Positions 50,447 through 59,908 of a stretch of DNA of 64,000 nt are shown one piece after another; position 1 is the stretch's first letter, and each line of letters starts with the position of its first letter. The position numbers were made by a program, and so were the translations under genes. A model generated the notes under the pieces. The model was not told the origin of the DNA and ran no database searches. It saw only the letters and a list, made by a program, of their open reading frames with translations. The DNA comes from Cryptosporangium aurantiacum (GTDB taxonomy: Bacteria; Actinomycetota; Actinomycetes; Mycobacteriales; Cryptosporangiaceae). The DNA is taken from NCBI RefSeq assembly GCF_900143005.1, contig NZ_FRCS01000003.1, forward strand, positions 124,001 through 188,000, given 5' to 3'.

Positions 50447-51264
50447 GCCCGCGGACGGCACGTCACCGCTTCCTGGCCGTATGGCCAGGAAGCCGCGAAG
50501 GCAACACCACGTAGCCACATAGTTGACCTGTGTCTGCATGAGCATGGCCAGATGCACCGAGTCGTGCGGCCACGGAATGAAGCGGTATCTAAGTGCAGAA
50601 ATAGCAGTATATCACCGCCTGATGCGCGGCACGGCGGCAGCCGGAGTTACCGAACACGACGCCACCGTGACGGATGGCCCTGCCCAGGCGCCGAAGGAGT
50701 ACCTCAGCGCCCGCGCACTCTGAGGTGAGCGCCTCCGGACCTCGATCTCGCGATCGTCCCGCCGGGCACACCGCCGCAACCGATCCTCGCCGACACCGGT
50801 CCCGTCTTCGTGAACGGCGTGACCAGCGGCGCTCTGCTCGTCACGCGGCCCCCTCCGGCCCGACCAGCTGAAACGACCGCGAAGAAGCCCGCCTGCCCTA
50901 GATGCGCCTATCGGCGGCCCCGCCGGTACCGCGGAGCCGGTGCGCGAGAGTGCGAGCCGCGGGCGGCGCGCCAGCGGTCCGGGTTGTTGTCGAGTTGCTC
51001 GCCGAGGAGCACGGCGCGCAGCGTCCCACCAGGCGTTTCGTAGCGGGGTGAACTTCCCGGCCGAGTGCGCCCGCTCGAGGTGCGGTCACGGACAACCAGG
51101 AGTCAAAACCTTCATGGCGCCATAATGCCCCAATAGTATATTTATTGGTGAAAGTATGACGATTCTGCAGCGCAGACTCACCGTGCGGACGACGTCCCTG
51201 GTCGTGGCCGGGTGGGGCTCAGTGCCAGGACTGAGGATCGCCTCGGAAGAAGGCGGTGCCGGCC
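50447..51264. other. Divergent intergenic region between the two paralogous kinases
   Basis: About 0.8 kb without a convincing gene. A frame near 50735-50890 reads PPGTPPQPILADTGPVFVNG and looks like a coding fragment without a start. An AT-rich patch (51122-51157, with TATATTTATT) stands out from the GC-rich surroundings and may hold a promoter of the 51265 kinase. Confidence 0.45.
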
Positions 51265-53784
51265 ATGGTGGTCGAAGACTCGGGAGTGCTGGCGGACCCG
51301 GCGCGGCTGGCGGCGGTGGACAGGGCCCTGCGGGTGATGGCGGCGCTGCCCGTGCCGCTGGCGGGCATCGCCCAGGTCGCGGCCCGGTTGTCCGACGCGC
51401 CGATGGGCGTGATCACTCTCGTCGGCGTGGAGCAGGAACATCTGGCCGGGAGCTACGGCACGCCGGCCGCCCTGGTCGCCGACGGATGCATTCCCGAGGC
51501 GTATTCGGTATGCAAGTACGTCGTCAGCGGCGACGCACCGGTCGCCTGCGAGAACATGCGCACCGACCCCGAGAAACAGCTGCGGGAGCATCCGCTGACG
51601 CGGGAGTACGGCATCCGGGCGTTCCTGGGGATACCGCTGCGCGATGCCACCGGGCGTCCGGTCGGGTCCCTGACCGTGCTGGACACCCGGGCCCGACCGT
51701 GGACCGATGCGCACCGCTCGGCGCTGACGGAGCTCGCGGTGCTGGTCGACCAGGTACCGGCGACCGTCCCGGAGATCGGCACGGCGCTGCTGGCGGAGCT
51801 GGACACCATGGAGGTTCTGGACTCACTCGCCGAAGCGTTCCTGACCCTGAGCCCGGCCGGGGTGATCACCGGGTGGAACGCCGCAGCGAGGGACATGTTC
51901 GGCTTCACCGTGGCCGAGGCCTGCGGACAGCCGGTGGCGGAGTTGTTCGACGCCCACTACAACGGTCGGCCGGTCCCGGACGTGCTGGGTGCACTGCTGG
52001 CCGGCGACGGCGAGACGATTACCGGAACCGCGGTACTGCGCCACCGCGACGGCCGGGCCGTTCATGCCCGGGTGCGCATGTCGACCCTGCACGGCCCCGG
52101 CGGCAGCGCGGTGGTGTGTGTCTTCCTCACCGACATCACCGACCAGGTCGACGCCGCTGAGACCGCACGTGCCGCCGCGGCGAAAGCCGACAACGCCGTC
52201 GACGCCCAGCGCGGATTCGCCGAGGCACTGCTCGACAGCCTCGGTGAGGGCGTCATCGCGGTGAACGAGGAAGGCCGCGCGGTGGTGTTCAACCGTGCGC
52301 TGCGTGCGCTGCACGCCATACCGGCCGAGCTACCCCTGGACGCCGCGCACGCCGTGGCACTGACTCAGCTGCACCGCCCCGACGGCGAGCCGATGGGCCC
52401 CGACACCCGAGTGCTGGAGAAAGCCCAGCAGGGCGGCACCACACGCGAGTCCGAAACCCTCATCCGTGTGCCCGGTCATCCCGACCGGCACGTGGTGGCC
52501 AGCGCGCAACCCATCCGCACCAGCGACGGCCGGCGGATCGGCGCCGTGACCACCGTCCAGGACGTCACCGACCGGCGCCGCGCCGAACGGTTCCGCGACT
52601 GCCAGCTCGCCGTGGCCAAGATCCTCAACCAGCCCCGGTCCCTGACCGACCTGGCCCAGGACGTGCTGCGGCTGGTCGGGCAGACGCTGAGCTGGCCGTA
52701 TCTCAGTCTCCGGCTGTCCGAGCCCGCCACCGACACCCTCTACCGGATCGCCCAGTGGCACCCGGAAGACTACGACCTCGACGAGATCCTCCCGGCGCGG
52801 ATGCCGCGGGACGCCGACACAATCCCCACCCAGGTGTGGGCGACCGGCGAACCGATCTGGGAACCCGACCTCGCGTCCTCGCACTGGATCACCGATCCGG
52901 ACTCGCGGGACCGCGCGCACGTCTTCGCCGAGCGCGGGCTGCGCTCGGTATTGTCGGTTCCCGTCCGCGACGGCGAGGACGTGCTCGGTGTCCTGACCTG
53001 CTTCGCCGACACCGTCGAACACGACGAGTTCCTGCTCACCGGGCTGCTCGGCGACGTCGCCGCCCAGATCGCCCAGTTCCTGATCCGGCGTCACGCCGAG
53101 GAACTGGCCGCCGAGCTGTCCCGGGCCCGCGCGGACTTCACCGCGCTGATCGGCCACGACATGCGAACCCCGCTGACCACGATCGGCACCTACATCCAGT
53201 TCCTGCTCGAGGATCCCGGCCCGCGCCCGGACACCGAACGGCAACTCCTGGAAGGCATCGACCGCAACAGCCAAGCCCTGCGGGAACTCGTCGAAGGCCT
53301 GCTCGACCTGACCGCGCTGGAATGCGATGACCAACCGCTCGCCACCCACCACGTCGACCTGTGCGCCCTGATCACCGACGCGACCGCCGCCGCGCTACCG
53401 GCCGCTACCGCCACCGGCATCCGCCTGCACACCACACTCCCCCACCAGGTTCACGTCAACGGTGACCGTGACCGGCTCCGGCAACTCATCGACAAGCTGC
53501 TCACCACGACGATCACCGGCAACCCGGGAGGCGGTGACGTGCACCTGATCCTCGACCGGGCCACGGACACCGCCCGCCTCACGATCACCGATCCCGGCGG
53601 ACTCGACCTGCCCGACGAAGCCTTCGAACGGTTCTCTCAGGCCAACACCACCGGCACCGGCAACACGACCTCAGGCCTGGGCTTCGTCCTCTCCCGCGCC
53701 ATCGCCGAACGCCACGGCGGCACCCTCACCGTGACCAAAACCGCCCAGACGATCACGACCACCGTTCATCTACCACTGCCCTGA
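51265..53784 (+). CDS. Orphan histidine kinase paralog with eroded ATP-binding site
   Basis: A kinase of about 839 residues with the same order as its neighbour: GAF (MGVITLVGVEQEHLAGSYG), PAS (AEAFLTLSPAGVITGWNAAA), PAS (EGVIAVNEEGRAVVFNRAL), GAF (YLSLRLSEPATDTLYRIAQW) and HisKA with LIGHDMRTPLTTI, so the phospho-acceptor His is kept. In the ATPase domain the N-box is KLLTTTITGNPGG instead of NLLxNAxKY, the G1 box is ITDPGGLDLP instead of DTGIGI, and G2 is TSGLGF. It may bind ATP weakly or act only as phospho-acceptor partner. ATG 51265 or GTG 51256. Confidence 0.9.
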   Translation: MVVEDSGVLADPARLAAVDRALRVMAALPVPLAGIAQVAARLSDAPMGVITLVGVEQEHLAGSYGTPAALVADGCIPEAYSVCKYVVSGDAPVACENMRTDPEKQLREHPLTREYGIRAFLGIPLRDATGRPVGSLTVLDTRARPWTDAHRSALTELAVLVDQVPATVPEIGTALLAELDTMEVLDSLAEAFLTLSPAGVITGWNAAARDMFGFTVAEACGQPVAELFDAHYNGRPVPDVLGALLAGDGETITGTAVLRHRDGRAVHARVRMSTLHGPGGSAVVCVFLTDITDQVDAAETARAAAAKADNAVDAQRGFAEALLDSLGEGVIAVNEEGRAVVFNRALRALHAIPAELPLDAAHAVALTQLHRPDGEPMGPDTRVLEKAQQGGTTRESETLIRVPGHPDRHVVASAQPIRTSDGRRIGAVTTVQDVTDRRRAERFRDCQLAVAKILNQPRSLTDLAQDVLRLVGQTLSWPYLSLRLSEPATDTLYRIAQWHPEDYDLDEILPARMPRDADTIPTQVWATGEPIWEPDLASSHWITDPDSRDRAHVFAERGLRSVLSVPVRDGEDVLGVLTCFADTVEHDEFLLTGLLGDVAAQIAQFLIRRHAEELAAELSRARADFTALIGHDMRTPLTTIGTYIQFLLEDPGPRPDTERQLLEGIDRNSQALRELVEGLLDLTALECDDQPLATHHVDLCALITDATAAALPAATATGIRLHTTLPHQVHVNGDRDRLRQLIDKLLTTTITGNPGGGDVHLILDRATDTARLTITDPGGLDLPDEAFERFSQANTTGTGNTTSGLGFVLSRAIAERHGGTLTVTKTAQTITTTVHLPLP

Positions 53785-53959
53785 CCCACCAACGACGCGC
53801 CATAGCGCGAACCGGAGACCTGACGACTGACCTGCGCCGCGGCCTCCGCGCTCCGGGCCGCGGCACGTCCGGATGGTGGCCATTTGCCCGGGACGGGCTA
53901 ATGACGGCAATAGGCGAGCGCGTGCTGACTCGCGAGAAATACCGGCCGACCGGAAACTT

Positions 53960-54226
53960 TCAGCGCTCCCGTTCCAAGAAGAAAATAGCCCGGTCGGTGT
54001 CCATATTGATGATGTATACGCAGTCGTAGGCCGCCCAATTCCTGAAACTCACGTATTCTTGTCCCTTCGCCGCGCAGCTTTCGGCCGTGTGATAGTACAG
54101 CTGGGGATTGAGTGTGATGGTGTGGTCCCCGTGCCGCACAGAGGCACCCTGAGCAGGGACGGAACCGAGTGCGCCACTCGCAAGCAGGCCGAGACCGGCG
54201 GCGACCATGGTCGATCTGGCGAACAA
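53960..54226 (-). CDS. Small secreted protein
   Basis: An 88-residue exported protein. TTG 54226 is preceded by GGGAAGG; an ATG at 54208 is an alternative. Signal peptide: FARSTMVAAGLGLLASGALG, cleavage near AQGAS. The mature part (about 60 residues) has two cysteines (ESCAAKG and YDCVYI), is rich in Tyr and Asn and ends FFLERER. No family recognised. Less GC-rich than neighbours. It may be a structural or hydrophobic surface protein; function unknown. Confidence 0.6.
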   Translation of the reverse strand: MFARSTMVAAGLGLLASGALGSVPAQGASVRHGDHTITLNPQLYYHTAESCAAKGQEYVSFRNWAAYDCVYIINMDTDRAIFFLERER

Positions 54227-54421
54227 TATATTGCCTTCCCTCAAATTGTGTACTGCCAGGAAAAGACGATAACGCGGATGCCTCCGAAAGAGCGTGTTTG
54301 AGAACCGCGTCTGGCGTGTCGGAATGACTGTGGAGGCTCGGTCTCGGCGGCCGGTTCTGCGCACGGTTGTCGTCCGGCTGTCCGACCGTCGGTCTGACCT
54401 CGATCTCTGGGAGTCGTGTGG

Positions 54422-55222
54422 TCAGGTAGTGGTGCGGGTGAGCACGGTGTCGACGATGCCGTCGAAGATCAGCCGGTTCCCCGCGCAGGTGAATTGTTCG
54501 ATCGCGTCGTCGCTGCCTGCCGGTACCGGAAATTGCTGATGCAGAGCTCCGTTGCGGGTGATCCGCAGCCGCAGATTACCGCTGGTCCGGGTGAGGTCGA
54601 GCAGCAGCGATCCACGGTCTATCCGGATGCCGTACCGGTAGGTGTTCGCACCGGTCAGCGTCACCGCGTACCTCGAGCCGCCAGCAGCGGTGAGTGCCGG
54701 CCGGTCCGCGGGGTGGTTCTCGCTGGCAGTCCCGTCCCGCCGGAAGGTATAGGTGCCACCTCCCCCGCCCTCCGCCACGTAGCCGCGCTTGTCGGCTCCG
54801 AGGACGACCTTGCCGTAGTCGGTCACCGTCCACGATCCCAGCAGGCACTCCCGTGCGATCTCCACGCGCGTCCGGGAGGGTGTCGGCGACGGCGCGGATG
54901 CCGTAGCCGTGGCCGCTGATCGCGACGATGGCTGGGCTGGCGTGTCGCGGCTCGTCGGGCCCGTGAGACGGTTCATGGCGATCAGCAGCGGCACACCGGC
55001 AGCCACGATCAGCACGGCAAGGATCAGCACTACCCTGCCCGGCCCAGGCTCCGGCGTGGGGTCGGCGTCCGCGTGGCGATCCGGCTTGGCCGCAGGCCGC
55101 CGATCAGGGAGCCCGCCGTGCCGGAGAGTCTCATCCGTGCCGGGTCCGTCCGGGGAACCCGTCAGGGAGCCCGCCTCGGTCAGCGCGAGCGCACTGGTCG
55201 CTGCCTCAACCGGCAGGGACAC
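54422..55222 (-). CDS. Membrane-anchored protein with extracytoplasmic beta domain
   Basis: A 266-residue protein. The first 62 residues are disordered, Pro/Gly/Asp-rich, followed by one helix (about 64-83, VVLILAVLIVAAGVPLLIAM), a Ser/Thr/Pro linker and an outside domain of about 145 residues predicted as beta strands (LLGSWTVTDYG, GTYTFRRDGTASEN, YAVTLTGANTYRYGIRID). The pattern resembles lipocalin-like domains. It begins 42 bp behind the Hsp70-like gene and is likely co-transcribed with it. Confidence 0.78.
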   Translation of the reverse strand: MSLPVEAATSALALTEAGSLTGSPDGPGTDETLRHGGLPDRRPAAKPDRHADADPTPEPGPGRVVLILAVLIVAAGVPLLIAMNRLTGPTSRDTPAQPSSRSAATATASAPSPTPSRTRVEIARECLLGSWTVTDYGKVVLGADKRGYVAEGGGGGTYTFRRDGTASENHPADRPALTAAGGSRYAVTLTGANTYRYGIRIDRGSLLLDLTRTSGNLRLRITRNGALHQQFPVPAGSDDAIEQFTCAGNRLIFDGIVDTVLTRTTT

Positions 55223-55264
55223 CGGTGGTTCGTCCTCGCGCCGCAGGGCAGGCAGAGCGGGGAA

Positions 55265-56323
55265 TTAGGCGTCGGCGGGGACCTGCAGGGAACCCGCGGC
55301 CACGGCCAGCTCCGGCCGCTCGACCACGGTCGGCGCCACATCCAACGCGCGGTGGATCATCGTGGCGACAAGAGGAATGCGTGAGGACCCGCCGACCAGC
55401 AGCACGGCGGCCAGATCCCGCACCGCGAACCCTGCATCGACGATCGCGTTGCGGGTGACCTCGACCGTGGCCGCGATGAACGGCCTCGCGATTCCCTCGA
55501 ACTCCTCCCGGCCGAGCACTGTCTCGTCGTCGAAGAGCGGCACGAACATCGTGGTCGACGCCGTGCGGGACAGCGCTTCCTTACCGGCGCGCACCTCCTG
55601 CATCCACTGTCGTCGCGCGCGCCGGTCGACCGACGTCTCCGGGTGGGTCAGCCGCTGCCAGAGCGGGCGGTCGCGGCCGGTGTAAACCTGTTCGATCGAC
55701 GCAGCCACGGCGGCGTCGATGTCCAGCCCGCCGACGTCGGTCAGGCCGCGGCCGGCAAGGACCTGCAGGCCGGCCGCGGTGTGCTGCACCACCGACGCGT
55801 CGAAGGTGCCGGCGCCGAAGTCGTACACCACGACCGGCGCCTCGGACGGCGCCCGCCGCAGCAGACCGGCGGCCGCAGCGATGGGCTCAGCGGCCATAGC
55901 CACCGTGCCGAGACCGGCCTGTCTGGCCGCGGCGGCGAGAATCGCCCGCCGGGGCGGCCCCCACTCGGCCGGGCACGTCAGCACGGCTTCGTCGCCGTCG
56001 GTCCAACCTGCCTCGGTGGCCACCCGCCGCAAGATCGCGGCGAGCAGATCCGCGACCGGCACCTCGACGGCACCGAGGAGAACCGCGGTGTCATCGATGC
56101 AGCGCTTAGGGTTCGGCTCGAGCGACTCCGGCGCTGCCTGGGCGCGGTGCAACGCATCGCGGCCGGTCAAGAGTTCACCCGAAGCCGGATCGCGCCAGAT
56201 CGCCGAGGGAAGGATCTCCGAACCGTCGAACAGCACCGGTCGCGGCGCCTCCTCCGCGTCCGCGACGACGGCGACCGTATTCGCGGTACCGACATCAATC
56301 CCGACACGCCGACCGCGCCCCAC
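55265..56323 (-). CDS. Hsp70-like protein with ATPase domain only
   Basis: A 352-residue actin-fold ATPase: phosphate-1 loop VGIDVGTANTVAVV, phosphate-2 loop VVVYDFGAGTFDASVV (the usual DLGGGT is changed to DFGAGT), and adenosine motif AVLLVGGSSRIPLV. The substrate-binding and lid domains of DnaK are missing, and the sequence ends SLQVPADA right after the ATPase fold. Actinobacteria have several such short members, often fused or coupled to membrane proteins; here the next gene encodes one. Starts at GTG 56323. Confidence 0.9.
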   Translation of the reverse strand: MGRGRRVGIDVGTANTVAVVADAEEAPRPVLFDGSEILPSAIWRDPASGELLTGRDALHRAQAAPESLEPNPKRCIDDTAVLLGAVEVPVADLLAAILRRVATEAGWTDGDEAVLTCPAEWGPPRRAILAAAARQAGLGTVAMAAEPIAAAAGLLRRAPSEAPVVVYDFGAGTFDASVVQHTAAGLQVLAGRGLTDVGGLDIDAAVAASIEQVYTGRDRPLWQRLTHPETSVDRRARRQWMQEVRAGKEALSRTASTTMFVPLFDDETVLGREEFEGIARPFIAATVEVTRNAIVDAGFAVRDLAAVLLVGGSSRIPLVATMIHRALDVAPTVVERPELAVAAGSLQVPADA

Positions 56324-56400
56324 CCGACCAACCTACCGGCAGCGCCACCAGCATGTCCTCTGCCTCGAATCGTCACTCGCCCAGCGACAGAAACAACTCG

Positions 56401-56580
56401 TTACTGGTTCGTGGAACTGCGATCGGCGCCCATCAACCCGACTGCTATGAGCAGCACCGCGGCGAGCGCGATGCAGAGCAGGAACGGAATCATCGGTAGG
56501 TCGGCAAACGCACTGGGCCGCCAGAGGATCAGCAGAGTCGCCGCAAGTAACAGCGGGAGGGAGACCACCCCGGTTGTCAC
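56401..56580 (-). CDS. Tiny two-helix membrane protein
   Basis: A 59-residue protein, GTG 56580, with two helices (VSLPLLLAATLLILW and PFLLCIALAAVLLIAVGL). It begins three bases after the stop of another tiny membrane protein (56584), so the two are translated together. No family recognised. Confidence 0.55.
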   Translation of the reverse strand: MTTGVVSLPLLLAATLLILWRPSAFADLPMIPFLLCIALAAVLLIAVGLMGADRSSTNQ

Positions 56581-56583
56581 CAG

Positions 56584-56760
56584 TTACCGGGACCGGACGC
56601 CTTTGGCGACGGGGCCCGAACCCCATCGGGCCCCGATGGCGCTGCCCAGCACCAAGAACATGACGAATCCGATGCCGAAGGGCATTCCGGCACCGGTACC
56701 AGCACTGAACAAAATGATGAGACCGGCGCCGCAGACTGCCGAAGCGACGACGTACAACAC
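56584..56760 (-). CDS. Tiny two-helix membrane protein
   Basis: A 58-residue protein from GTG 56760 with two helices (YVVASAVCGAGLIILF and GIGFVMFLVLGSAIGA) and a basic end. An upstream start at 56820 would add 20 polar residues. It forms a pair with the following gene at 56401-56580. Confidence 0.5.
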   Translation of the reverse strand: MLYVVASAVCGAGLIILFSAGTGAGMPFGIGFVMFLVLGSAIGARWGSGPVAKGVRSR

Positions 56761-56897
56761 TGAGGGGCTTTCTTCGATCCGCGATCCCCGACCCTCTGAG
56801 CACACAAACCCATCGAGCACCGCCGTCGGGCCTCGGCGGATCGCGTCGGACTAGGGCCTCATCGTCGAGCCGGTGCCGGCGTCTCGGCGGCGTCTCG

Positions 56898-57425
56898 CTA
56901 GCTGGCGGCGCGTTCGGTGGGCGGGCCGTGTCGTTCCTCGTTGCCGTGGCCCGGCTCGAGGTGTGCGGCCTGAGACAGCCGGAACGGCGTGAACGGCTTC
57001 CCGTGCCGGGCCGCGACTACCTCGGCGGGCAGGCAGACATGGTCGCCTCCCTCGTCGAGCAGAGCGCTACGGCGTACTACCAGCACATTCGGGCAGTCGG
57101 TGAGAAGCGGGACCCCGCCAGTTCCGGTTTCGGTCGGGAGGTCGGCGAACTTGTCGACGGTGTCACCGCTCATCGTCCCGAAGTGGGTGGCGAGTGATAG
57201 GTCGCCGGTGTCCAGGAAATGCAGCGCGAGGTAGTCCGAGCGCAGCGCGACCCGGTAGGTGTGGTTGGCCTTGGACAACCACACGCAGTAGCGCTCCGGC
57301 GTAATGCTCGACTGGGCATGGAAGCCGACCAGGCAACCCGCCCGCTCGTCGCCGACCGCCGTGGTGACCACGATCAACGGCGGGTCGAGCGCGGCCACCA
57401 GCCCGCTGAACGCTTCGGTGGTCAT
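56898..57425 (-). CDS. Flavin reductase-like (FMN-binding split-barrel) protein
   Basis: A 175-residue protein. Landmarks of the flavin-reductase domain: LIVVTTAVGDERAGCLVGFHAQSSI (part), YCVWLSKANHTYRVAL and LALHFLDTGDLSLATHFG. Provides reduced FMN/FAD or acts as an FMN-binding enzyme. ATG 57425 overlaps the stop of the RibD-like gene (ATGA). The pairing of a flavin reductase-type and a RibD C-terminal-type gene is common in actinomycetes and suggests one pathway. Confidence 0.9.
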   Translation of the reverse strand: MTTEAFSGLVAALDPPLIVVTTAVGDERAGCLVGFHAQSSITPERYCVWLSKANHTYRVALRSDYLALHFLDTGDLSLATHFGTMSGDTVDKFADLPTETGTGGVPLLTDCPNVLVVRRSALLDEGGDHVCLPAEVVAARHGKPFTPFRLSQAAHLEPGHGNEERHGPPTERAAS

Positions 57426-58168
57426 CGTGGTCCCCGTTCGTAGCGGAGGAAGAGGGTGTCGCCGTCGGCGAGCACGTGCCGCAGAGCGAACGGAGTGACC
57501 GGTGCACCGGCCGGGGTGACCGAGACCGGCAACGGGTCGCCGCCCATCACCGGGGAGATCGTGAGACAGAGCTCGTCGAGGAGATCCGCGGCGACCAGTT
57601 CACCGAGCCAGGTGGGTCCGCCCTCGCAGACCACGACCCGGTGGCCGAGCTGGGCGAGACCGGCGAGCGCCGCGGCGGGCTCGACGCGGTCGGTACCGGC
57701 CAGCACCACCTCCGCCGCGCCGCGGGCCGCGGCCAGCCGATCGGGATCAGCGCTCTGACAGGTCACTACCATCGTCCGGCGATCGGCCGGAGTGTGGGTG
57801 AACATCTTCGCCGACCAATCCAGGTCCAGCGAGCGGCTCACAATCGCGATCGCCGGAGTGTCCGACTTCCCCGCGGCCCGCCGCGCCGCGACTCGCTCAG
57901 GGGGCAAGGTGACCGGGCCGTATCCTTCTGCGCGCACGGTCTGCGCGCCGACCAGCACCACATCGGCCAGAACCCGCATCAGCCGGAACAGCTCGGCGTC
58001 GGGCGCGGTCGAGAGCTGACCGACTCGGCCGCCGATCGCCGCCGAGCCGTCCAGCCCGCCGACCATGTGGCCCATCACCCAGCAACCGAGCCGGCCCGGA
58101 CGCCGCTCCACCGCTACATACGGCGCGAGCGGATCAGAAACACTCTCGCCAGTCGTGAGTACGTGCAC
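57422..58168 (-). CDS. RibD C-terminal (DHFR-like) pyrimidine reductase family protein
   Basis: A 248-residue protein with the reductase fold of RibD. Landmarks: MGHMVGGLDGSAAIGGR, ADVVLVGAQTVRAEGYGP, VVCEGGPTWLGELVAADLLDELCLTISP. There is no deaminase domain, so it is unlikely to be the housekeeping RibD; stand-alone members reduce pterin-, flavin- or deazaflavin-related intermediates. Starts at 58168 and overlaps the flavin reductase gene downstream. Confidence 0.9.
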   Translation of the reverse strand: MHVLTTGESVSDPLAPYVAVERRPGRLGCWVMGHMVGGLDGSAAIGGRVGQLSTAPDAELFRLMRVLADVVLVGAQTVRAEGYGPVTLPPERVAARRAAGKSDTPAIAIVSRSLDLDWSAKMFTHTPADRRTMVVTCQSADPDRLAAARGAAEVVLAGTDRVEPAAALAGLAQLGHRVVVCEGGPTWLGELVAADLLDELCLTISPVMGGDPLPVSVTPAGAPVTPFALRHVLADGDTLFLRYERGPR

Positions 58169-58267
58169 GGCACTCCCTCGTCGCAGCCCGATGGCAATAC
58201 CGTGCCCGACCCCGGCCCACGCCGAGCGGCTATTCCCATAACCGGACGAGGGTCACATCAGCAAGAC

Positions 58268-58798
58268 TTACAACACCGACTGGTAACTGGAAGGTGCACG
58301 GGCCCACAGCCTGACCGCTGCCTCTCGATCGCCGCCCCGCGACCACGGACTGATCAGCGCAAGCAGCCAGGCGCCCGAGGTCACCGGCCTCGATTCCTCA
58401 CTGGGGTCGAGAGCTACGGCTATCGCGGCTGTCAACGCCCGCTGCGCCGGCCATTCGGCAGGAACAAGGTCGAGGCAGAACCACCACGACTCGTCCGGTC
58501 CGGGACGGAAGACGGCGTCCGCGACGGAGTCCCAGCCCACAATCACATCGGGGTCGGCTGCCCGGGCTCCGCGCTCACGGGGAAAGGCGCCGTTGTGCCG
58601 AACGCCCTCGGAGCCCAATTCCATCGCCCGGCCGTCGCGAACTGTCCGCCACCGGCGACGAGCAAGCAGATCGGTGAGGCCGTCGGACAGCATCGGCGCA
58701 CCCCGATCCACCAGCCACACGCCGCGCAGCACCCACAGGAGGTAGGCCAGAACTCCGCCGTCCGCGGCGCGGATCACGAAGACACCTGCGATGGCCAC
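58268..58798 (-). CDS. Hypothetical protein
   Basis: A protein of about 176 residues from GTG 58798, possibly longer from 58945. One hydrophobic segment near the N-terminus (IAGVFVIRAADGGVLAYLLW), then a charged region with DGRAMELGSEGVRHNGAF and a Trp-rich part (DESWWFCLDLVPAEWP), then HVWARAPSSY-like end. No domain recognised. Codon use supports coding. Confidence 0.55.
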   Translation of the reverse strand: MAIAGVFVIRAADGGVLAYLLWVLRGVWLVDRGAPMLSDGLTDLLARRRWRTVRDGRAMELGSEGVRHNGAFPRERGARAADPDVIVGWDSVADAVFRPGPDESWWFCLDLVPAEWPAQRALTAAIAVALDPSEESRPVTSGAWLLALISPWSRGGDREAAVRLWARAPSSYQSVL

Positions 58799-59211
58799 AA
58801 CGTCAACAGCAGCCCGAGGACGCTCTTCACCAGCCCGAGGGGTATCGAGCGGCCACGATGTACGAACTGGATCGTTGCCGCCCGACGAACGACCATGGGC
58901 AAGGACGGTAGCAGCGAGGCCTGGCCGTTTGAGGCCAACGCACACCTGCCCCCCGTGCGCGGTGGGCCTGCGCCGCCGACCACGGCCGGGCCGTCCGGCT
59001 GTTCCCCTCGAGGGCCTTCCCGACGATGCTGTCGGGATGGACGCCGGCGTCGCTCACCAGGACGACATCGCCGTCCTGGCACTGCGGGTACCGTGACGTG
59101 CCGGGATCACGGGCACTCGGCCGGGCGCCTGCTGTCCCGTTGTGACGTTTCGGGGGCACTCGGTGAGGCATCCCTGCCGCGTTGGTCAGAATCAACGAGG
59201 AGCCGCACCGA
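58799..59211. other. Intergenic stretch
   Basis: No convincing gene on either strand. It should hold divergent promoters for the gene at 58268-58798 and the RsbW-like gene; no consensus element recognised. Confidence 0.4.
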
Positions 59212-59607
59212 GTGAACGCCGAATCCTCCTGCGACAAACCCCTGCTCGCGGAGGAGTATCCACCGCTCGCGGGGGCCGTCACCGAGGTACGCCGCACTGT
59301 CCGGACAATGCTGACGCAGTGGCAGGTGCCCGGGCCCGCCGCCGAGGACATTCTGCTGGTCGTCGAAGAGCTGCTCGCCAATGTCATCGACCACGCGCAA
59401 ACCCCGTTCCGCATCACCGTCGACCGCCGCGGTTCCACGGTTCAGGTCGCCGTGCGCGACCGCAGCTGCGCACCACCCCGAATGCGCGAGGTCGATCTGA
59501 CGGCACTACGTGGACGCGGTCTGCGTCTCGTCGCGGCGATCGCGCAGCGATGGGGCTACGACGGCGAGGACACCGGCAAGACGGTCTGGGCCGAAGTCGC
59601 CGTCTGA
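59212..59607 (+). CDS. RsbW-like ATP-binding protein (anti-sigma factor/serine kinase type)
   Basis: A 131-residue GHKL-fold protein. N-box: LLVVEELLANVIDHAQ; G1 is degenerate (VRDRSCAPP); G2 is GRGLRLVAAIAQRWG. Such short stand-alone HATPase_c proteins regulate SigB/SigF-type sigma factors or phosphorylate STAS antagonists; a sigma factor of this group is encoded 2.8 kb away. GTG 59212 has GAGGAG 11 bases before. No STAS antagonist gene is seen in the window. Confidence 0.9.
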   Translation: MNAESSCDKPLLAEEYPPLAGAVTEVRRTVRTMLTQWQVPGPAAEDILLVVEELLANVIDHAQTPFRITVDRRGSTVQVAVRDRSCAPPRMREVDLTALRGRGLRLVAAIAQRWGYDGEDTGKTVWAEVAV

Positions 59608-59717
59608 CCGGCCTCACCGCGTCAGCCAGGCCCGGGCCGATTGCGCCGCGGCTAGGCGGGTATCCGGCCGCATGCCGGGGCTGCGGTAGGCGGACCGGCC
59701 GACGAGAGGACCACCAC

Positions 59718-59891
59718 ATGGGTGCCGAGGACAAGCTGAGCAATAAGGCCGAAGAACTCGGCGGCAAGGTCAAGGAAGGCGCCGGCAAGGCGACCGACGA
59801 CAAGGACCTGGAAGCCGAAGGCAAGGGCGACCAGGCCGGCGCCAACCTCAAGCAGGCCGGCGAGAAGGTCAAGGACGTCTTCAAGTCCTGA
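59718..59891 (+). CDS. CsbD-family stress protein
   Basis: A 57-residue, highly charged helical protein with the CsbD pattern (DKLSNKAEELGGKVKEGAGK, then DDKDLEAEGKGDQAGANLKQ). CsbD is part of SigB-type general stress regulons. A GGGTAT hexamer (59658-59663), like the -10 of SigB/SigF promoters, lies 55 bp upstream without a clear GTTT -35. ATG 59718 has GAGAGGA before it. Followed by a strong terminator. Confidence 0.92.
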   Translation: MGAEDKLSNKAEELGGKVKEGAGKATDDKDLEAEGKGDQAGANLKQAGEKVKDVFKS

Positions 59892-59908
59892 CCCTGCAGC
59901 AAGAGAAC

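Noticed and set aside
48000-50557. Plus-strand frames opposite the first large kinase
   Set aside because: The minus strand carries a full GAF-PAS-HisKA-HATPase protein; the plus frames are low-complexity.
54296-54420. Possible origin or attachment site in the gap after the small secreted gene
   Set aside because: No tRNA end, no direct repeats and no DnaA-box cluster were found.
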